From NCBI GenBank assembly GCA_022605405.1, contig JABYQQ010000001.1, forward strand, positions 434,001 to 498,000: DNA of 64,000 bases. Reading direction: 5' to 3'. This DNA is from Earliella scabrosa (taxonomy: Eukaryota > Basidiomycota > Agaricomycetes > Polyporales > Polyporaceae). Made by a program: the position numbers and the translations under genes. The notes under the pieces were generated by a model. It saw nothing but the letters and a program-made list of their open reading frames with translations, did not search any database and was not told the DNA's origin. Each line of letters starts with the position of its first letter. Position 1 is the stretch's first letter. Positions 1-11,348 of this stretch are shown piece by piece.

Positions 1-33
1 AACACCCAAGAAGATGATACAACAGCGGGGCAT

Positions 34-1099
34 TTACAGCTCTGAAGGCGTTGTGTAAGGATCAATGTCACGTCGGCAGGAGATGTGGACTTACTCTGCA
101 TGGCGACGACATCGGAGCTCTGGACGTAGTCCTCGAACTCGGCGACCTTCTCCTGGAGCTCATCCAAAGAGACCAATTCGTCCTCTACAGGACACACCCG
201 TCACACAACTGTTCAACGGTGGACTCGTGGACACCACGTACCGACGACAAGGGTGATCTGGAGCTTCTTGATACCGTAACCGATCGCGACGAGCTTGCTC
301 GCACCCCAAACGAGACCCTCCATCTCGATGGAACGAACACTCTCTTCGAGCTTGACCATGTCGGTCTCATCATCCCAAGGCTTGACCTCCAAGGTGCAGA
401 CAGACTATGTGCAGATAGTCAACATCGTATTCAGACATACCGTACATACATAGCAGTGCACAACTCTCGACAGGATGTGAACAATTGGATGAAAAGAGAC
501 GAACCTTGGCAACAGTCTTCGGCTTAGCGGCCTTCTTCTCCATGTAGGCGGCAACACGCTCAGCCTTCAGCTTCTCAGCCTCTGCATCTTCCTCGTCGTC
601 GGAGCCAAACAGGTCAATTTCGTCATCGTCATCGGCCTTCGCGGGCTCAGCAGCAGCAGAAGAGCCACCGAGGAAGGCCTCGCCAGCTTGACTGGAACCA
701 GAGAGCGAGGCAAACTCAGCCTCGTATGATTTGATGTGGGAGTACCAGCGGGCAACCGAAGGGTACGCAGACGCGTCGGGGGCGGAGGAGATCGCCTTGA
801 AGACGGCAACATCCGCTTGAGACGGCGTGTACCTGTGCAGGAATCGTCGTCAGCAATGCAAAACGATGCGACGTGATGACTGAAGATATAATAGAGATCA
901 GAGGGCTAGGTAATGGATTGTCGGCATACTGGAGCAGCGGTGTCTAGTCGCTTCTTGGAAACACGGACCATAGCGTTGTATTCATCACATCGAGAAGTCT
1001 CTCGCGATAATCTACGACGGACGCGGAAAAAAGCACTCACCCCTCAACGTAGGAGCGGGTCGCGAGGTGAGACTCGAGCTTTGCGAGATCGGCAGACAT
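34..1099 (-). CDS. Translation elongation factor 1-beta (eEF1B-beta)
   Basis: Guanine nucleotide exchange factor that reloads eEF1A with GTP in cytoplasmic translation. Five exons on the minus strand: 1041-1099, 505-832, 242-404, 95-184 and 34-41 (648 nt, 215 aa, normal family length). Visible: N-terminal GST-like region starting [12 protein letters not shown]; an acidic linker with a [16 protein letters not shown] stretch; a Lys/Ala-rich segment; and the C-terminal exchange domain with [27 protein letters not shown] and [16 protein letters not shown]. The final exon is only 8 nt; it completes the AAG codon and adds CTG TAA, giving the canonical KL ending. All splice phases close. It is divergent from the deaminase gene, with about 340 bp between the start codons. 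Confidence 0.95.
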
Positions 1100-1443
1100 C
1101 GTTGAAGAGCGAGGAAAGGTGGTGGAAAGAAGAGAGATCGATGGATGGACCTGCAGAAAAGTAGCGCGCAGAGAAACGCGAATTTTATGAAGTCCCGTGA
1201 CTCGCTTCAGGGCAGGCGCTTCAACAACTTCGCATATTTTGATGCCCTCATGACTGAGACTCTCCTCAAGTCCAGGTTATCTTCCTGAACAACTAAACCG
1301 TTGACCGCTCTTCTCGCCGTCATCCACGACGCCAACGAATCCTACAGCTCGCATCTCTGACAGTAAGTGTCGGCTGCTCATCCTCGCCCCTGTTACCTCC
1401 GTGCTCATCGTGCGTCATTAGTATCTGTCGCATACCAGCCGTC
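1100..1443. promoter_or_regulatory. Divergent intergenic promoter region
   Basis: This 344-bp gap separates the minus-strand eEF1B start from the plus-strand deaminase start, so both promoters must lie in or near it. No clear TATA box was seen. Confidence 0.4.
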
Positions 1444-2465
1444 ATGAACAAGACCCAGTTTTACCTGTCGCAGTGCGCGGAGGCCGCTTCTAAGAGCCCG
1501 ATGTGCTTCACGTTGGGTGCAGTGATGGTGAAGGGTGGCAAGGTCATATCGTCGGGCTACAATCATCATCGGCCCCACTATGACGGCGCAGAGGTCAGGA
1601 CGCATGGTCACCGCAAGGTACGTCTCCTCTCTCGCGAGCCTTCTCAGACGCCTCATGTCTGAGACGTTGCGAAGCCCGTCTCTATGCATGCGGAGATGCA
1701 CGCCATCTTCAGCTTGACTGGCATGTCCCCGTCGTTCAAGACGCAGGTTCAAGGCATGGAGCGTCGGGTTTCACCGGGCACACCTCCTCCACCATATACA
1801 ACAAAAGGGTCGAAAGGGACAGCGGGCCTTGAGAACACCTTCTCAGGGCCCACCAACCCCACCTTCTTCGACCTCGACGAACTTCACCGCGAGTTCGAGC
1901 TCCCTTGCGACGCCCGACCCCGGGCCCTCTAAGCAGCCCAAACGCAAGGGCAAGCGCGGCAGGCGCAGCTCTAGCCGGAGTGACTCCTCGACGTCGCGGC
2001 CGGGAACGAGCAGCGGGCTGTCGAGTGCCGGAGACAGCAGTGGCGAGAGTCGACCTTCTTCCCATGGTCGCCCGGGGTTCGTCCCAATGACGTCATATTG
2101 TTGCGCGTCCTTGAACGCCAACACTGCGGCCCGTCTGAAGGACGGCGACAGAGGGTGGGATGCCCGACGCCGCGATCCTCGCGCGAACGGCGCGGATATC
2201 TACGTGGCGCGCTTCACGAAGAACGGCTTTGGAAGCGCCAAACCGTGTTGGAGGTGTCTAGAGTGGTGTCGGTGGGCGGGGGTGAAGCGGATATTCCATT
2301 GGGATGCCGACGGGGGTAGGTTCGAGGTCGTGAAAGTGAACGATGCCGAGACCGGACAGTACGAGACGCATGCGGACATACGGCTCTTTGCCGGACTGGT
2401 GCGTTCGTCCCGTCATTTTCGTGCTTGTGCAATGCTGATTGTCGGGGTTGTTCCAGGGTTGGTAA
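1444..2465 (+). CDS. Cytidine deaminase-like (CMP/dCMP deaminase fold) protein
   Basis: Exons 1444-1617, 1675-1767, 1823-2398 and 2457-2465 give 283 aa in frame. The N-terminus (FTLGAVMVKGGKVISSGYNHH) is the first strand of a deaminase fold. The zinc ligand motif H-A-E lies at about residues 63-65 (MHAEMHAI), and the second ligand pair P-C-W-R-C at about 231-234. Between them is a long low-complexity Ser/Pro/Arg-rich insert of roughly 130 residues, not usual for a free-nucleotide cytidine deaminase. The last exon adds only Gly-Trp before the stop. Substrate is unknown: the fold covers cytidine, dCMP, riboflavin-pathway and tRNA deaminases. Activity is inferred from retained H-A-E/P-C-x-x-C only. 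Confidence 0.75.
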
Positions 2466-4119
2466 TATTGTCTGACGTGTATGTATTGATAGAACTTCGT
2501 ACATGCAACTGTTACGCCAGCTCTCACCAGCTGGTCGGATTGCGGCTTTCATCGTCACCCCGACAACTGCTCCGCGTCCTTGCCAATGGACGATTGGAGT
2601 TACTAATGCGGGGAAGAGCAAGCTTCTGTAGAGAAGGCATCAATTCAGCCACCAGACCGTCCGCTTGTCTTGTGGTTTTACTATGTGTCTAACATACTTC
2701 GTTGCTTGCTAGGCTTGTACCGACATCGATCCATGTACATATGACCTCTACGATGGACCAAAATTCGACGCATGTTACGCAAGTTCAGGCATGAGTTTCC
2801 ACTCTGACAACGTCCGAAATACCCCCGTACACACTGCCCTGCATCCTCTTCTTTGGTCGTACAGGTTCTCAGGGGGGCGACGTGCACTCGTGTCACCATC
2901 GCTCGTTGTTTCTGTTTGTGTCCACGTAGGAAGTCGAAGTCTCATGTTTCATGTAACATGACTGTCTTCGCAACTTCTCAGTGGCGGAATGCAAGAAGCA
3001 CAAGGGTCAGTGCATTCGACTCACTATAATGGACCATATTGACCCGAAGCTTGAACAGCGCTAGGCCTCTTCGTGCTATTTATGGCAGGAAGCCTTCAAC
3101 ACTACTGATCATCGATGAACGTCCAACCCTGGCCCTGGTTAGGCCCATGGACGTTACGTTGTTTTTGTATGGTCTGGCAAGTACCTAAGCCTGGCGAGCA
3201 CCGATGACTCGGACGCGTCCATTCTGATGTGCATGCTAGTGTTGCGGTAAAGCATAGCATAGAGTTGCGCCGTCTCCAAGACGCTCTTCGTCCGGATGTA
3301 GGACGTGACGATGCATGCCGCTGGTACGGTCAACCGAAGAGTGTGAGTGGCAGTAATGGTGCGCTCTTGTCTGTCGAAGAATGACGAACTCATGCAGAAC
3401 AAGCGTAGATTTCATATCAGATGCAGCTGAAGGGATCCTTCGTCGCGTCCATCTCTGTGGAGTGGTGATGATGTGAGCTTTTACGCGAAGAGATCCAGAG
3501 TCTCTCTCACTGTTCTATCACTCACCGTAGCTGACAAGATATCTCTCAGAGACTGATAACTCGCGGCTAGATGGAAACAAGCTTGAGAACTGGGAAGAAC
3601 CACCTTCGCTGATGCTGCATGTGGCGGCTGTCGGACGGAGTCCGAGCGTCGCACGAATCCCGCACGACGTCGGGGATCCGGCGCGCTGAATATCTCTATT
3701 CCCTTAGGCAACGGAGTCGAGCAGATGGTACGTATGCCGTTACACTTGGTTTGCGCTGTCAAGCAACTCCTTCGCTATTCCACCCTCCCTTCACACACCT
3801 TGTACCCCGCCGCCTGGGGAGACGCGCAGCTCTAATAATCCTTACATATGATAGAGTTGGGACTCAACATGGGAAAAACAGGTTCCATGGACTGCTTCTC
3901 CTCGACGTCGTATGGCTGACCTGCGCTCTCGTAGCCCAACGAGCTTGACTACAGGATATGGCCATTGTGTCTGCCGGCAGGTATCTCCCCCTGATCCCTC
4001 AACATCTTCGCACACGGGGTGGAGTCAGTGGACACGGAACATTCGGAAAGGTACTATTTTCTAGGTTTTGCGCAGCGGGTGAGCATGCATACGAACGGAT
4101 GTAGTTTGACGACAAGGTA
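2466..4119. other. Intergenic, no gene recognised
   Basis: Only short ORFs without recognisable motifs or good splice chains are present on either strand, including an 82-codon minus ORF near 3154-3402. No RNA gene or repeat was identified here. Confidence 0.4.
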
Positions 4120-4450
4120 CGACTCACGCGGGTCGACAGGCCCACCAGTAAAGTGAGGCCACCTGAAGGCATGCGTCTGATATACCCGAGTAGAAGTACT
4201 TCCTTGTTTTACGAAGTACTTCCATTTCCATCTTTGACTCAGCCTATTCTCAAGTCCTTGAACTAACGATCACCAGACAAGCAGGCATACCGTACGGCGT
4301 CAAGACACGACTCACGCCAGATATGACGCCCTACCCCGTAAGGGTGGGCTGTTCGAGCCCGGCGTCTGATATAGGTGCGTAGAAGAACTTCTCTGTTTTA
4401 CGAAGAACTTCCTTATTCCGCCTTGACTCAGCCAACTTCTCAAGCTCGCT
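4120..4450. repeat. Diverged tandem duplication with palindromic 10-mers
   Basis: Two related copies start at about 4120 and 4308 (both open with CGACTCACGC) and lie about 189 bp apart. Shared landmarks in order are GTCTGATATA, GTAGAAGNACTTC, a TTTTACGAAG linker, a second GAAGNACTTCC and TTGACTCAGCC. In copy 1 the 10-mer GAAGTACTTC occurs twice and is a perfect palindrome; copy 2 carries GAAGAACTTC. The repeat ends about 150 bp before the methyltransferase start, so it may hold upstream regulatory sites. That role is inference. Confidence 0.6.
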
Positions 4451-4598
4451 CAAAAATAGTTGGCCAATCCTTGAAGACAGACGACATGTCTCCAAAAATA
4501 GAGGCGGAAGGGTGTATATGTACACCGGGAACAGTGGAGAGTGTCTCGCAACCCCCTCCAAGTTCTCTTCTCCAAGTCTGTTGTACACCCACTTCGAA

Positions 4599-5571
4599 AT
4601 GGCCAGCGTGGAAGTCAACAAGCGGTGGTTCGACTCTGAGGCCCACTCTGAGTTCGGTGCTCTGCGGGCCACGATTGACGCCAAGAAGGAGCAAGGATGG
4701 GACGAGGCCTGGTCAGTGCATTCCCCTTAATGCCGCTTTTGACCGTCGAGCGCCTCGGCTGACTCCGAAGTTTGTGTAGGAAAGGCAAAGACACCCCGTG
4801 GGATGCGGGTAAACCACAACCCGCTCTGACGGGTCTTCTCAAGTCGGGAGCGGTCGACTTCCCTCGTACTGGCCGTGCGCTCGTTCCCGGATGCGGTAGG
4901 GTAAGCCCCACCATCATCAGGGTTGTGCAGGGCACGATGTCAACAGCTCACTGGGTGGTGCTCCAGGGATACGACGCTATCGCCATCGCGTCCATCCTCG
5001 GTCTAGAGACGTTCGGGACCGATGTCTCTACCACCGCTATAGAGGCAGCACGCAAGTGAGTGGGGCTTGGTTGTACTCGCCGAGACCTACTCCTAATGAG
5101 CGATATCCCCAGCTATGTGCAGACCGCAGGCGTCACCGACGCAAAGGTCAAGTTCGATGTGGTCGACTTCTTCGCATCAGAAGAATCCGCGGCATATGAT
5201 CTCATCTATGACTACACGTAAGTCCGCCCTTACTACCCCAATCTATGTGATATGGGAGAGGTGAGGTCATAACTTTCGGCATCCGCTGACGATGGTTTAG
5301 GTTTTTCGTCGCCATCCCGCCTGAGAAGAGGCCCGACTGGGGGCGCCAGATGACGAAACTCGTCAAGCCTGGCGGGTACTTGATCACGCTGATCTTCCCT
5401 ATCGTCCCATTCAAGGACTTCGGGCCCCCGTTCTTCATCCGCCCGGAGCACTACGACGAGGTCCTTGGAGATGGGTGGGAGACTGTGTTGGACATGGTCC
5501 CCGAGGTGACATCCGAGACCCTCCCGGACCACATCGGTACGGAGCGGATTGTCGTACGGAAGAAGCTGTAG
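4599..5571 (+). CDS. TPMT-family thiol/halide S-methyltransferase
   Basis: Exons 4599-4711, 4780-4900, 4967-5055, 5113-5217 and 5301-5571 give 232 aa in frame, close to other fungal thiopurine/thiol methyltransferase family members. Seen: an N-terminal W-K-G-K-D-T-P-W-D-A-G motif typical of TPMT enzymes; SAM-binding motif I as ALVPGCGRGYDAIAIA; acidic motif II region GTDVSTTAIEAAR; FDVVDFF; DLIYDYTFFVAIPPEKR; and a terminal strand GTERIVVRKKL. The family transfers methyl from SAM to thiols, thiocyanate or halides in the cytosol. The true substrate cannot be read from sequence. The start was chosen at MASVEVNKRWF; an upstream in-frame ATG at 4512 would add 29 unconserved residues. Confidence 0.9.
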
Positions 5572-6047
5572 GGCCTCAACCCTGCGAGAAAGGCTGATCT
5601 GCTAGGGGTGCATTCAACTGCAGTCTCTGGGCTAGTAGCCTTGTCGCTTTCTAGCGCTTCCGCAGACGTCGCTGTCATTGCGTCTGATACACTAATTCTT
5701 GCTTCAACTGCATGTAATATATTGTGTAGCATAACATCAATACGGGCATAGCTGATACACGGTCTTCATTGCGGTCCACTGGCAGCTCATTGGGCCGAAG
5801 AGTGTTACTTCTCACGGTGAGGGATGCTTCACCCCTTCTCCGACATCGTTGTACAAAGTCCGATGATTGACGTGACCTGGCTACTGTCTCCAGTTCAGTG
5901 GTGGGATGGAAGAACCATCCATGAGCGTCCGCAGTGGCGTCTGTTCAGTATTCCGGTCACAAGGTTCGACATGAGTAAGGTTGGCCCCGTTATTTGTGCA
6001 TGTCATCGCGGCATCCCGCAGATAACCCTCAACTCCGGTCATCATCG
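5572..6047. other. Intergenic between methyltransferase and OYE-like gene
   Basis: No coding signal was seen. The region should hold the methyltransferase 3' UTR and the promoter of the OYE-like gene. Confidence 0.4.
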
Positions 6048-7427
6048 ATGAACGACAGCCCTCACCATCCGGCTCTGTTCCAGCCTATCAACGTTGGAAA
6101 CATCGCGCTTGCGCATCGCGTCGTCCTCGCGCCGCTGACAAGATGTCGTGCGAATGATCGTGGTGTGCATGGCGATCTCGCTGTCGAGTACTACGCCCAG
6201 CGCGCCTCCGTCCCCGGGACACTGCTCATCTCGGAAGCAGTGTACGTGTCTTATCTAGCACAAGGAGTGTCAGCCCATGCCCCCGGTATATATACCGAGG
6301 ATCAGATCGCATCGTGGAGGCGGGTGAGTGAATGCGCTTTAGTAAATACATAACAAAGAGAGACGAGCTAATACTAGTATCTGCAGATTGTGGATGCCGT
6401 GCATGCGAAGGGCTCCTTCATCTTCATACAGCTTTGGGCTCTTGGACGAGCCGCGACGCTCGAGTATCTGCGTGAGCGAGACCCGGACTTCCCGTACGTC
6501 TCTGCATCGGATATTCCACCTACCGAAGGAGAGGAGAGACCGAGGCCATTGACCACGGCTGGTACGAGACGCTTCGCCTTGATTCTGAGCTAGGGGCAAC
6601 TCACGACGCGGTGCAGAAATCCGGGAGTACGTGGCTGCGTTTGCCCAGGCCGCTCGAAGCGCGGTGCACTTCGCAGGCTTTGACGGAGTTGAGGTTCATG
6701 GAGCATATGGCGCACTCGTGGACCAGTTCACGCAAGATGTCTCGAATGCCCGGATCGATGAATATGGCGGGTCCGTCGAGAACAGGTGCAGATTTGCGCT
6801 GGAGGTGGTGGATGCGATCTGCAACGAGGTCGGCGAATCAAGGACCGCTATCCGTATCAGTCCATGGAGTCGGCAGAACGGTGTGCACTCACTCAGCACT
6901 CGTGATGACTTCGGGTGGCTGACGATGGGCTCGGACCATGAAGGTATGCGCATGGCTGACCCGGTGCCCACCTTTGCGCACCTCGTCTCTCGCCTACTCG
7001 AGGAACATACGCGTCTTGCGTATCTCCATGTCACGGAGCCTGGATCAAACCCGAACGAGGTTGGTTCGAAGGCTTTCGCTGACAGAATTGAGCTGATCCC
7101 ACTGTCCTCACAGTCAAACGAGTTCATCCGCAAGATATGGCTCCCGCGTCCACTCATTACGGCAGGTAGGTACACTCGGGAGAAGGCGGTGGCCGTCGCA
7201 GAAACCACGGGTCAACTCATCGCATTCGGGAGGGCCTTCATCAGCAACGTGAGTATGTTTTGGTTGCCACTCTTCGACCAGGCTGTTGAGAGATAACGAG
7301 CCCCGGTCAGCCGGATTTGCCAACACGCTTGCGCAAAGACATACCTCTGGCTCAGTGGGATGAGGAGCTGTTCTATACTCCAGAGGATCCGCACGGGTAT
7401 ATAGACTACCCGTTTGCGGAATCTTGA
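6048..7427 (+). CDS. Old Yellow Enzyme-like NADH:flavin oxidoreductase with altered active site
   Basis: Exons 6048-6323, 6387-6561, 6617-7248 and 7311-7427 give 399 aa in frame, full OYE length. Family landmarks: FQPINVGN and LAHRVVLAPLTRCRA (FMN-binding strand 1), IQLWALGRAA, DVSNARIDEYGGSVENR, VTEPGSNP, and a C-terminal PDLPTRLRKDIPLAQWD followed by FYTPEDPHGYIDYP. OYEs are FMN-dependent TIM barrels that reduce activated C=C bonds with NAD(P)H. The usual H-x-x-N-G-Y active-site motif reads HGAYGAL at residues 178-184. The first His is kept, but the Asn that binds the substrate carbonyl is Tyr and the Tyr proton donor is Ala. Activity may therefore be altered or lost. No frameshift was found. 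Confidence 0.9.
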
Positions 7428-7803
7428 AGCTCGCGGTGTTCTGAGCTTACTTTACGAGATTGAGTCGATAGTCCTAATCATAGCCCAACGCAATGAATAG
7501 ACATTTGGGAGCCTACTAGTAGTAGTGACGGAGGATGTTGAACTGAGACACAGTGAGAGAACTTCATTAGGCACTGAGTCTAGACCGGTCCGAAGTGTCA
7601 CGGTGATGGGGCACCGAGCTGGGATTTTCCGAGCGGCAGCCACCGACGAAGGCCAAGGCCGTTTGTTTGTACATGTTGTCTTAGCGACGCTCAACAGGAC
7701 CCCACCGACTCCTGCTCGCTCGGCTCACCTCTTCTTTTCTCTCCGCCGTCGTCGTCGACATTAAAGAACCCGTCCGCTCTTTGCGCCAGCCACTCTCCTT
7801 GCC
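7428..7803. other. Intergenic / promoter of the secreted-protein gene
   Basis: No coding signal. A pyrimidine-rich stretch just before 7804 resembles a fungal core promoter and 5' UTR. Confidence 0.35.
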
Positions 7804-9057
7804 ATGAAGACCATCGCCGCAGCAACCCTTTTCGCCACGGTCGCGTTGGCACAGACGGTGAGTGATCGTCTCATGTTCAAGGTGTGAAGGGCGGTGGGAA
7901 TGCGGCGGGAGCACACGGCTGGATGCAGCACACACGCAAGCAGAGCGGCTTGGAGAAAGTCTGCACATTGAGAAGCGCATATTTCCATGCGGTACTCAAT
8001 TGTGCCGATGCTGGTATCATGGACGCCAAGGATGCCATGACACTCTGCCAGCTCGCAAGCACACTCGTCACTGCAGTGAGCTGGATGCACCCGCTGCTGC
8101 AGCCCTGTTGTTCACCTGGCTGCTTATCATCGATACAAGAGTGGAAGCTGACTAGAATCGCAGAACTCCCTCATCCCTTCAGGGATCAGCTCTTCATGCT
8201 CGAGCTTCCTCACCGAGTTCGATGCTGACGCCAGCCTCTCGAGCTGCACCTCTTCCATCATCACGGCCACGGGTGCCTTCGCGCCCAGCTTGAACGCAAC
8301 TGCGTCCACGTCCACCCCCACGGCCGCGCAGGTCAAGTCCGCTCTTGCGGCTGTCTGCTCCGCCACCACGTGTTCAGATGCCACCATCCGCTCCAAGCTC
8401 GCGGACTTCTACGAAGCGTGCAGCGACGAGCTCACCACGAAGGCAAACAAGGATGTGATCCGCACCTACGACGTTCTCTACGCCCTGACGCCTCTCAAGA
8501 ACGCGCTCTGCACCAAGGATGACGGCAACGATTATTGTGTCAGCACCCTCGCGTCCACGACCGAGCCGTCGCAGACTTTCCTCTCGACGGTTGCGAAGTA
8601 CGTCATGATCCCTGTGTCCGTCGTCTCGGCCTCCCTCTCCCGTAGGGCAGTGCCAGATGCCCAGGAGATCGCCTCCATCGCCCCCAACGCAACAACATTC
8701 GCGAACAACAACCTCCTCTTCCTCATGCTCCAGCCCGATCTTCCCGCGGACAAGCTCTGCCAAACCTGCACGCGCAAGACCATCCTGGCCTACATCAGCT
8801 TCGAGTCATCGACGCCCTACGCGCCGGGTCTCGGTTCCTCCATCCTCCTTGCCGGCCAGTCGAAGCTCTACCAGGCCGTGACCAACACCTGCGGCGCGGA
8901 CTTCCTCAACGGAGGTGTCGCTGCTGCTGCCGGCCTCTCCGGTGGTCTCTTCGGTGGTGACGACGACAACGGTGCCTCGCAGATGATGCTCGCCAACACG
9001 GGTGTCACTGGTGCCGTCGTCGGTGTCCTTGCGCTCATGCTCGGCATTGTGCTCTAA
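7804..9057 (+). CDS. Secreted/GPI-anchored Ser/Thr/Ala-rich protein (DUF7729-like)
   Basis: Two exons are proposed. 7804-7857 encodes the signal peptide MKTIAAATLFATVALAQT, and 8164-9057 encodes the rest, starting NSLIPSGISSSCSSFLTEF, for 315 aa. Evenly spaced cysteines (CSS, CTS, CSATTC, CSDE, CTKDDGNDYC, CQTC, CG) suggest disulphides. The C-terminus is a Gly/Ala segment followed by a hydrophobic tail (GVTGAVVGVLALMLGIVL), typical of GPI-anchor addition. The pattern resembles the basidiomycete DUF7729 family; that name is from memory. The 306-nt intron is long for this genome and could hide a small exon. Function unknown, probably cell wall or surface. Confidence 0.75.
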
Positions 9058-9699
9058 TCCGGCCTAGCTGGACGTGTCGCAGAGGTGATGGTGGATGCTG
9101 CTTTGGCGTGTGCTCTCCTTTCGCGACGGGGTGCCGTCGTGTGTCGCTATTCGTAGTATACCCACGTAGTTGTGTGTTGCGGTTCACTAGAGTATGCAGA
9201 TGGTATATTGACCACGTAATATCTGGATCTTGTCCTGACTTCGAACCTCATTCCATATGGTGATGTTGTGCAGAGCGTGCGGACTGCCCGTAGCGGTCAA
9301 GCTCATGCTAAGTCGAAATGAAGAAAGGAGCTGGAGCGGTCTGCCAGTGTTTTGGCCGTTGAAGTTCTTGATTCCATGAAGCAAACGTGTAGATTAGCAC
9401 GATGTAGGCCTTTGCTGGGTTACTTGTCGGCACTTCCGAAGAGTCAGGTATACTTAGTAGTTAGCAGTGCACGCAGGATGGTGGCGAGTATGTACCGATA
9501 CATAATTCCACACTTTGCATTGGATGGCAAGGTGAGATTAGGTAAGCAACGATTGCACGATCACATGTTCAAGCGCGTCAAACCTCCCAACCCGATCAGA
9601 TCTGGACCAAATAAAGCCATTCACCACCAAACCCTCTTCCCTTGCGCCTTTTCCTTCACTCCTCCACCATCCTCTCACTTACTGCTTCAAACCACCAAC
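9058..9699. other. Intergenic
   Basis: No credible gene seen. A C-rich tract leads to the next start codon. Confidence 0.35.
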
Positions 9700-11348
9700 A
9701 TGTCGATGCGGAACAGTCCGTTTTACAGGTAAACCAACTGGCATCGATCTTATCGATCACGATGGGCTTACAAAATTCAGGGCGAGGAAAAGGAATCTGT
9801 CCACCGAGTCTCTCGAAGCAACAGAAAGCAAGAGGCTACGAAGGCTCTCCACACAATCCATCGGCGACAATGCATCGTTTAACATGGTGAGCACCCCGGA
9901 TGACGCGTCGGACACGTCTCCCTCTCACTGCGGACTTACCACAGCCATCTCCCGGTCCATCCCGGATATCTGACGCTTCATTCCTCGATGACTTCTCCGC
10001 GAAGGTCGAGCGAAGCCCGAGTCGCCCTCGCTTGAGCACTTCATCATCATTCATACGCTCGGCACCCCTCTCGCGGGCGTCCTCGATGGACAGCGAGGGT
10101 TTCAACGCGCTTATGCGCAGCGCTTCTGTCAGCGAGCCTCGGACGGGTCCCACGTTCTTGGAGCACTCTGCCTTTCACAACGTGCGAGCGGTTAACACGA
10201 TTGACTACTCTGGCTCGTCTGCGAGCGACGCCACAGAGGTCCCGACAGGGCCGCCAATCGGGTGGTCGCACTCGAACGCTCTTGTCTTTGGCCGTGGGAA
10301 CCGTGTGTACCACAAGACGATGGCCGACACGGAGGGGGTGGCACAACAGCTCACGAAGCTCGGCGACAGCATGGGCAGCCTCCGGCTCGTGGAATGCGCG
10401 GGCAAGGAGCAGCCGAACACGATCGTGCTTGCGACATCGACCGGACACACCCAGCTCTGGGACCTGGCGGCGAAGAAGGTCGTGCAGCAGTGGAAGATGA
10501 AGAGCCCAAGCGCCATGGCGTGGAACGGCGCGTTGCTGACGATCGGCGACGAGAAGGGCACGCTGAGGCACTACGACACGCGTGCGACGGACCCTGCGAA
10601 GATGAGAGACCAGACGAAGAAGGTGACCCGCCACCAGGGTCGGATCACCGCGCTGGCATGGGCCCGCGACGGATACTGTGTGGCGAGTGGGGACCAGAAC
10701 GGACTCATTCTCGTGTGGGACATTCGCAAGCCCCGCATCCCCCTCGAGGTCGGCGAGATGGTCCAGCGCCGCCGCAAGATGCAGCACGTCGGCGCGATCA
10801 CGGTGCGTCCCTTTGTTCTCTCCGGGTGTGTGCGTGCGGCCGCTGACCTCTCGGTGGGCGAGTAGGCACTCGCGTGGTGCCCGTGGTTTGGCAAATACCT
10901 CGTCTCTGGAGACTCGGCGCCGGACTGCACGGGCACGATCCGCATCTGGGACCTCGCGGACGACGAGTCTGCGCGACGCCATCCCGAACGGCCCACGAAG
11001 CTCGAGCTCGAGGCCCAGGTGACCTCGTTGCACTTCTCGCCTCAAATCAACGAGCTCCTTTCGACGCACGGCGCCGGGAAGATCACGGAGGTTCCTTCGC
11101 TGAGCCACGCGCCGCCGCTGAAGCCTCGCATTGCGAACTCAATTGCGGTGCACCAGTTCCCGCTCATGCGCCATGTGACGACGCGGGCGGTTGGAGACAA
11201 GGGCGTTGCGGGGAGCGTGCTGAGCCCGAACGGTCAGCGGGTCGTGCTGGCGGTACCGGAGGAGGCGCAGCTGAAGGTGTGGGATGTGTGGGGCAAGTTC
11301 CGGGAGGCGAAGCAGAAGAGCCTGCTGGAGACGTGCATCATCCGGTAG
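9700..11348 (+). CDS. Cdc20/Fizzy-family WD40 APC/C activator-like protein
   Basis: Exons 9700-9728, 9781-9886, 9945-10802 and 10866-11348 give 491 aa, all phases closing. Residues from about 150 form a WD40 propeller with Cdc20/Cdh1 signatures: GHTQLWDL, LLTIGDEKGTLRHYDTR, HQGRITALAWARDGYCVASGDQNGLILVWDIR split over two blades, HVGAITALAWCPW and SGDSAPDCTGTIRIWD. The protein ends in Ile-Arg, the IR tail by which activators dock on APC/C subunits. The N-terminal 140 residues are Ser/Arg/Pro-rich with many possible phosphosites. No C-box (D-R-x-I-P-x-R) could be found there. It may be a divergent Cdc20, a meiosis-type activator, or a model missing an upstream exon. Confidence 0.85.

Noticed and set aside
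4310..4375. tRNA-like segment with GTTCGAGCCC
   Set aside because: The T-arm stem does not pair correctly around TTC and no acceptor stem or A-box is present. It is only a GGGCT/AGCCC hairpin.
10047..11108. 353-codon minus ORF over the Cdc20-like gene
   Set aside because: Arg-rich antisense shadow in GC-rich coding sequence with no domain.
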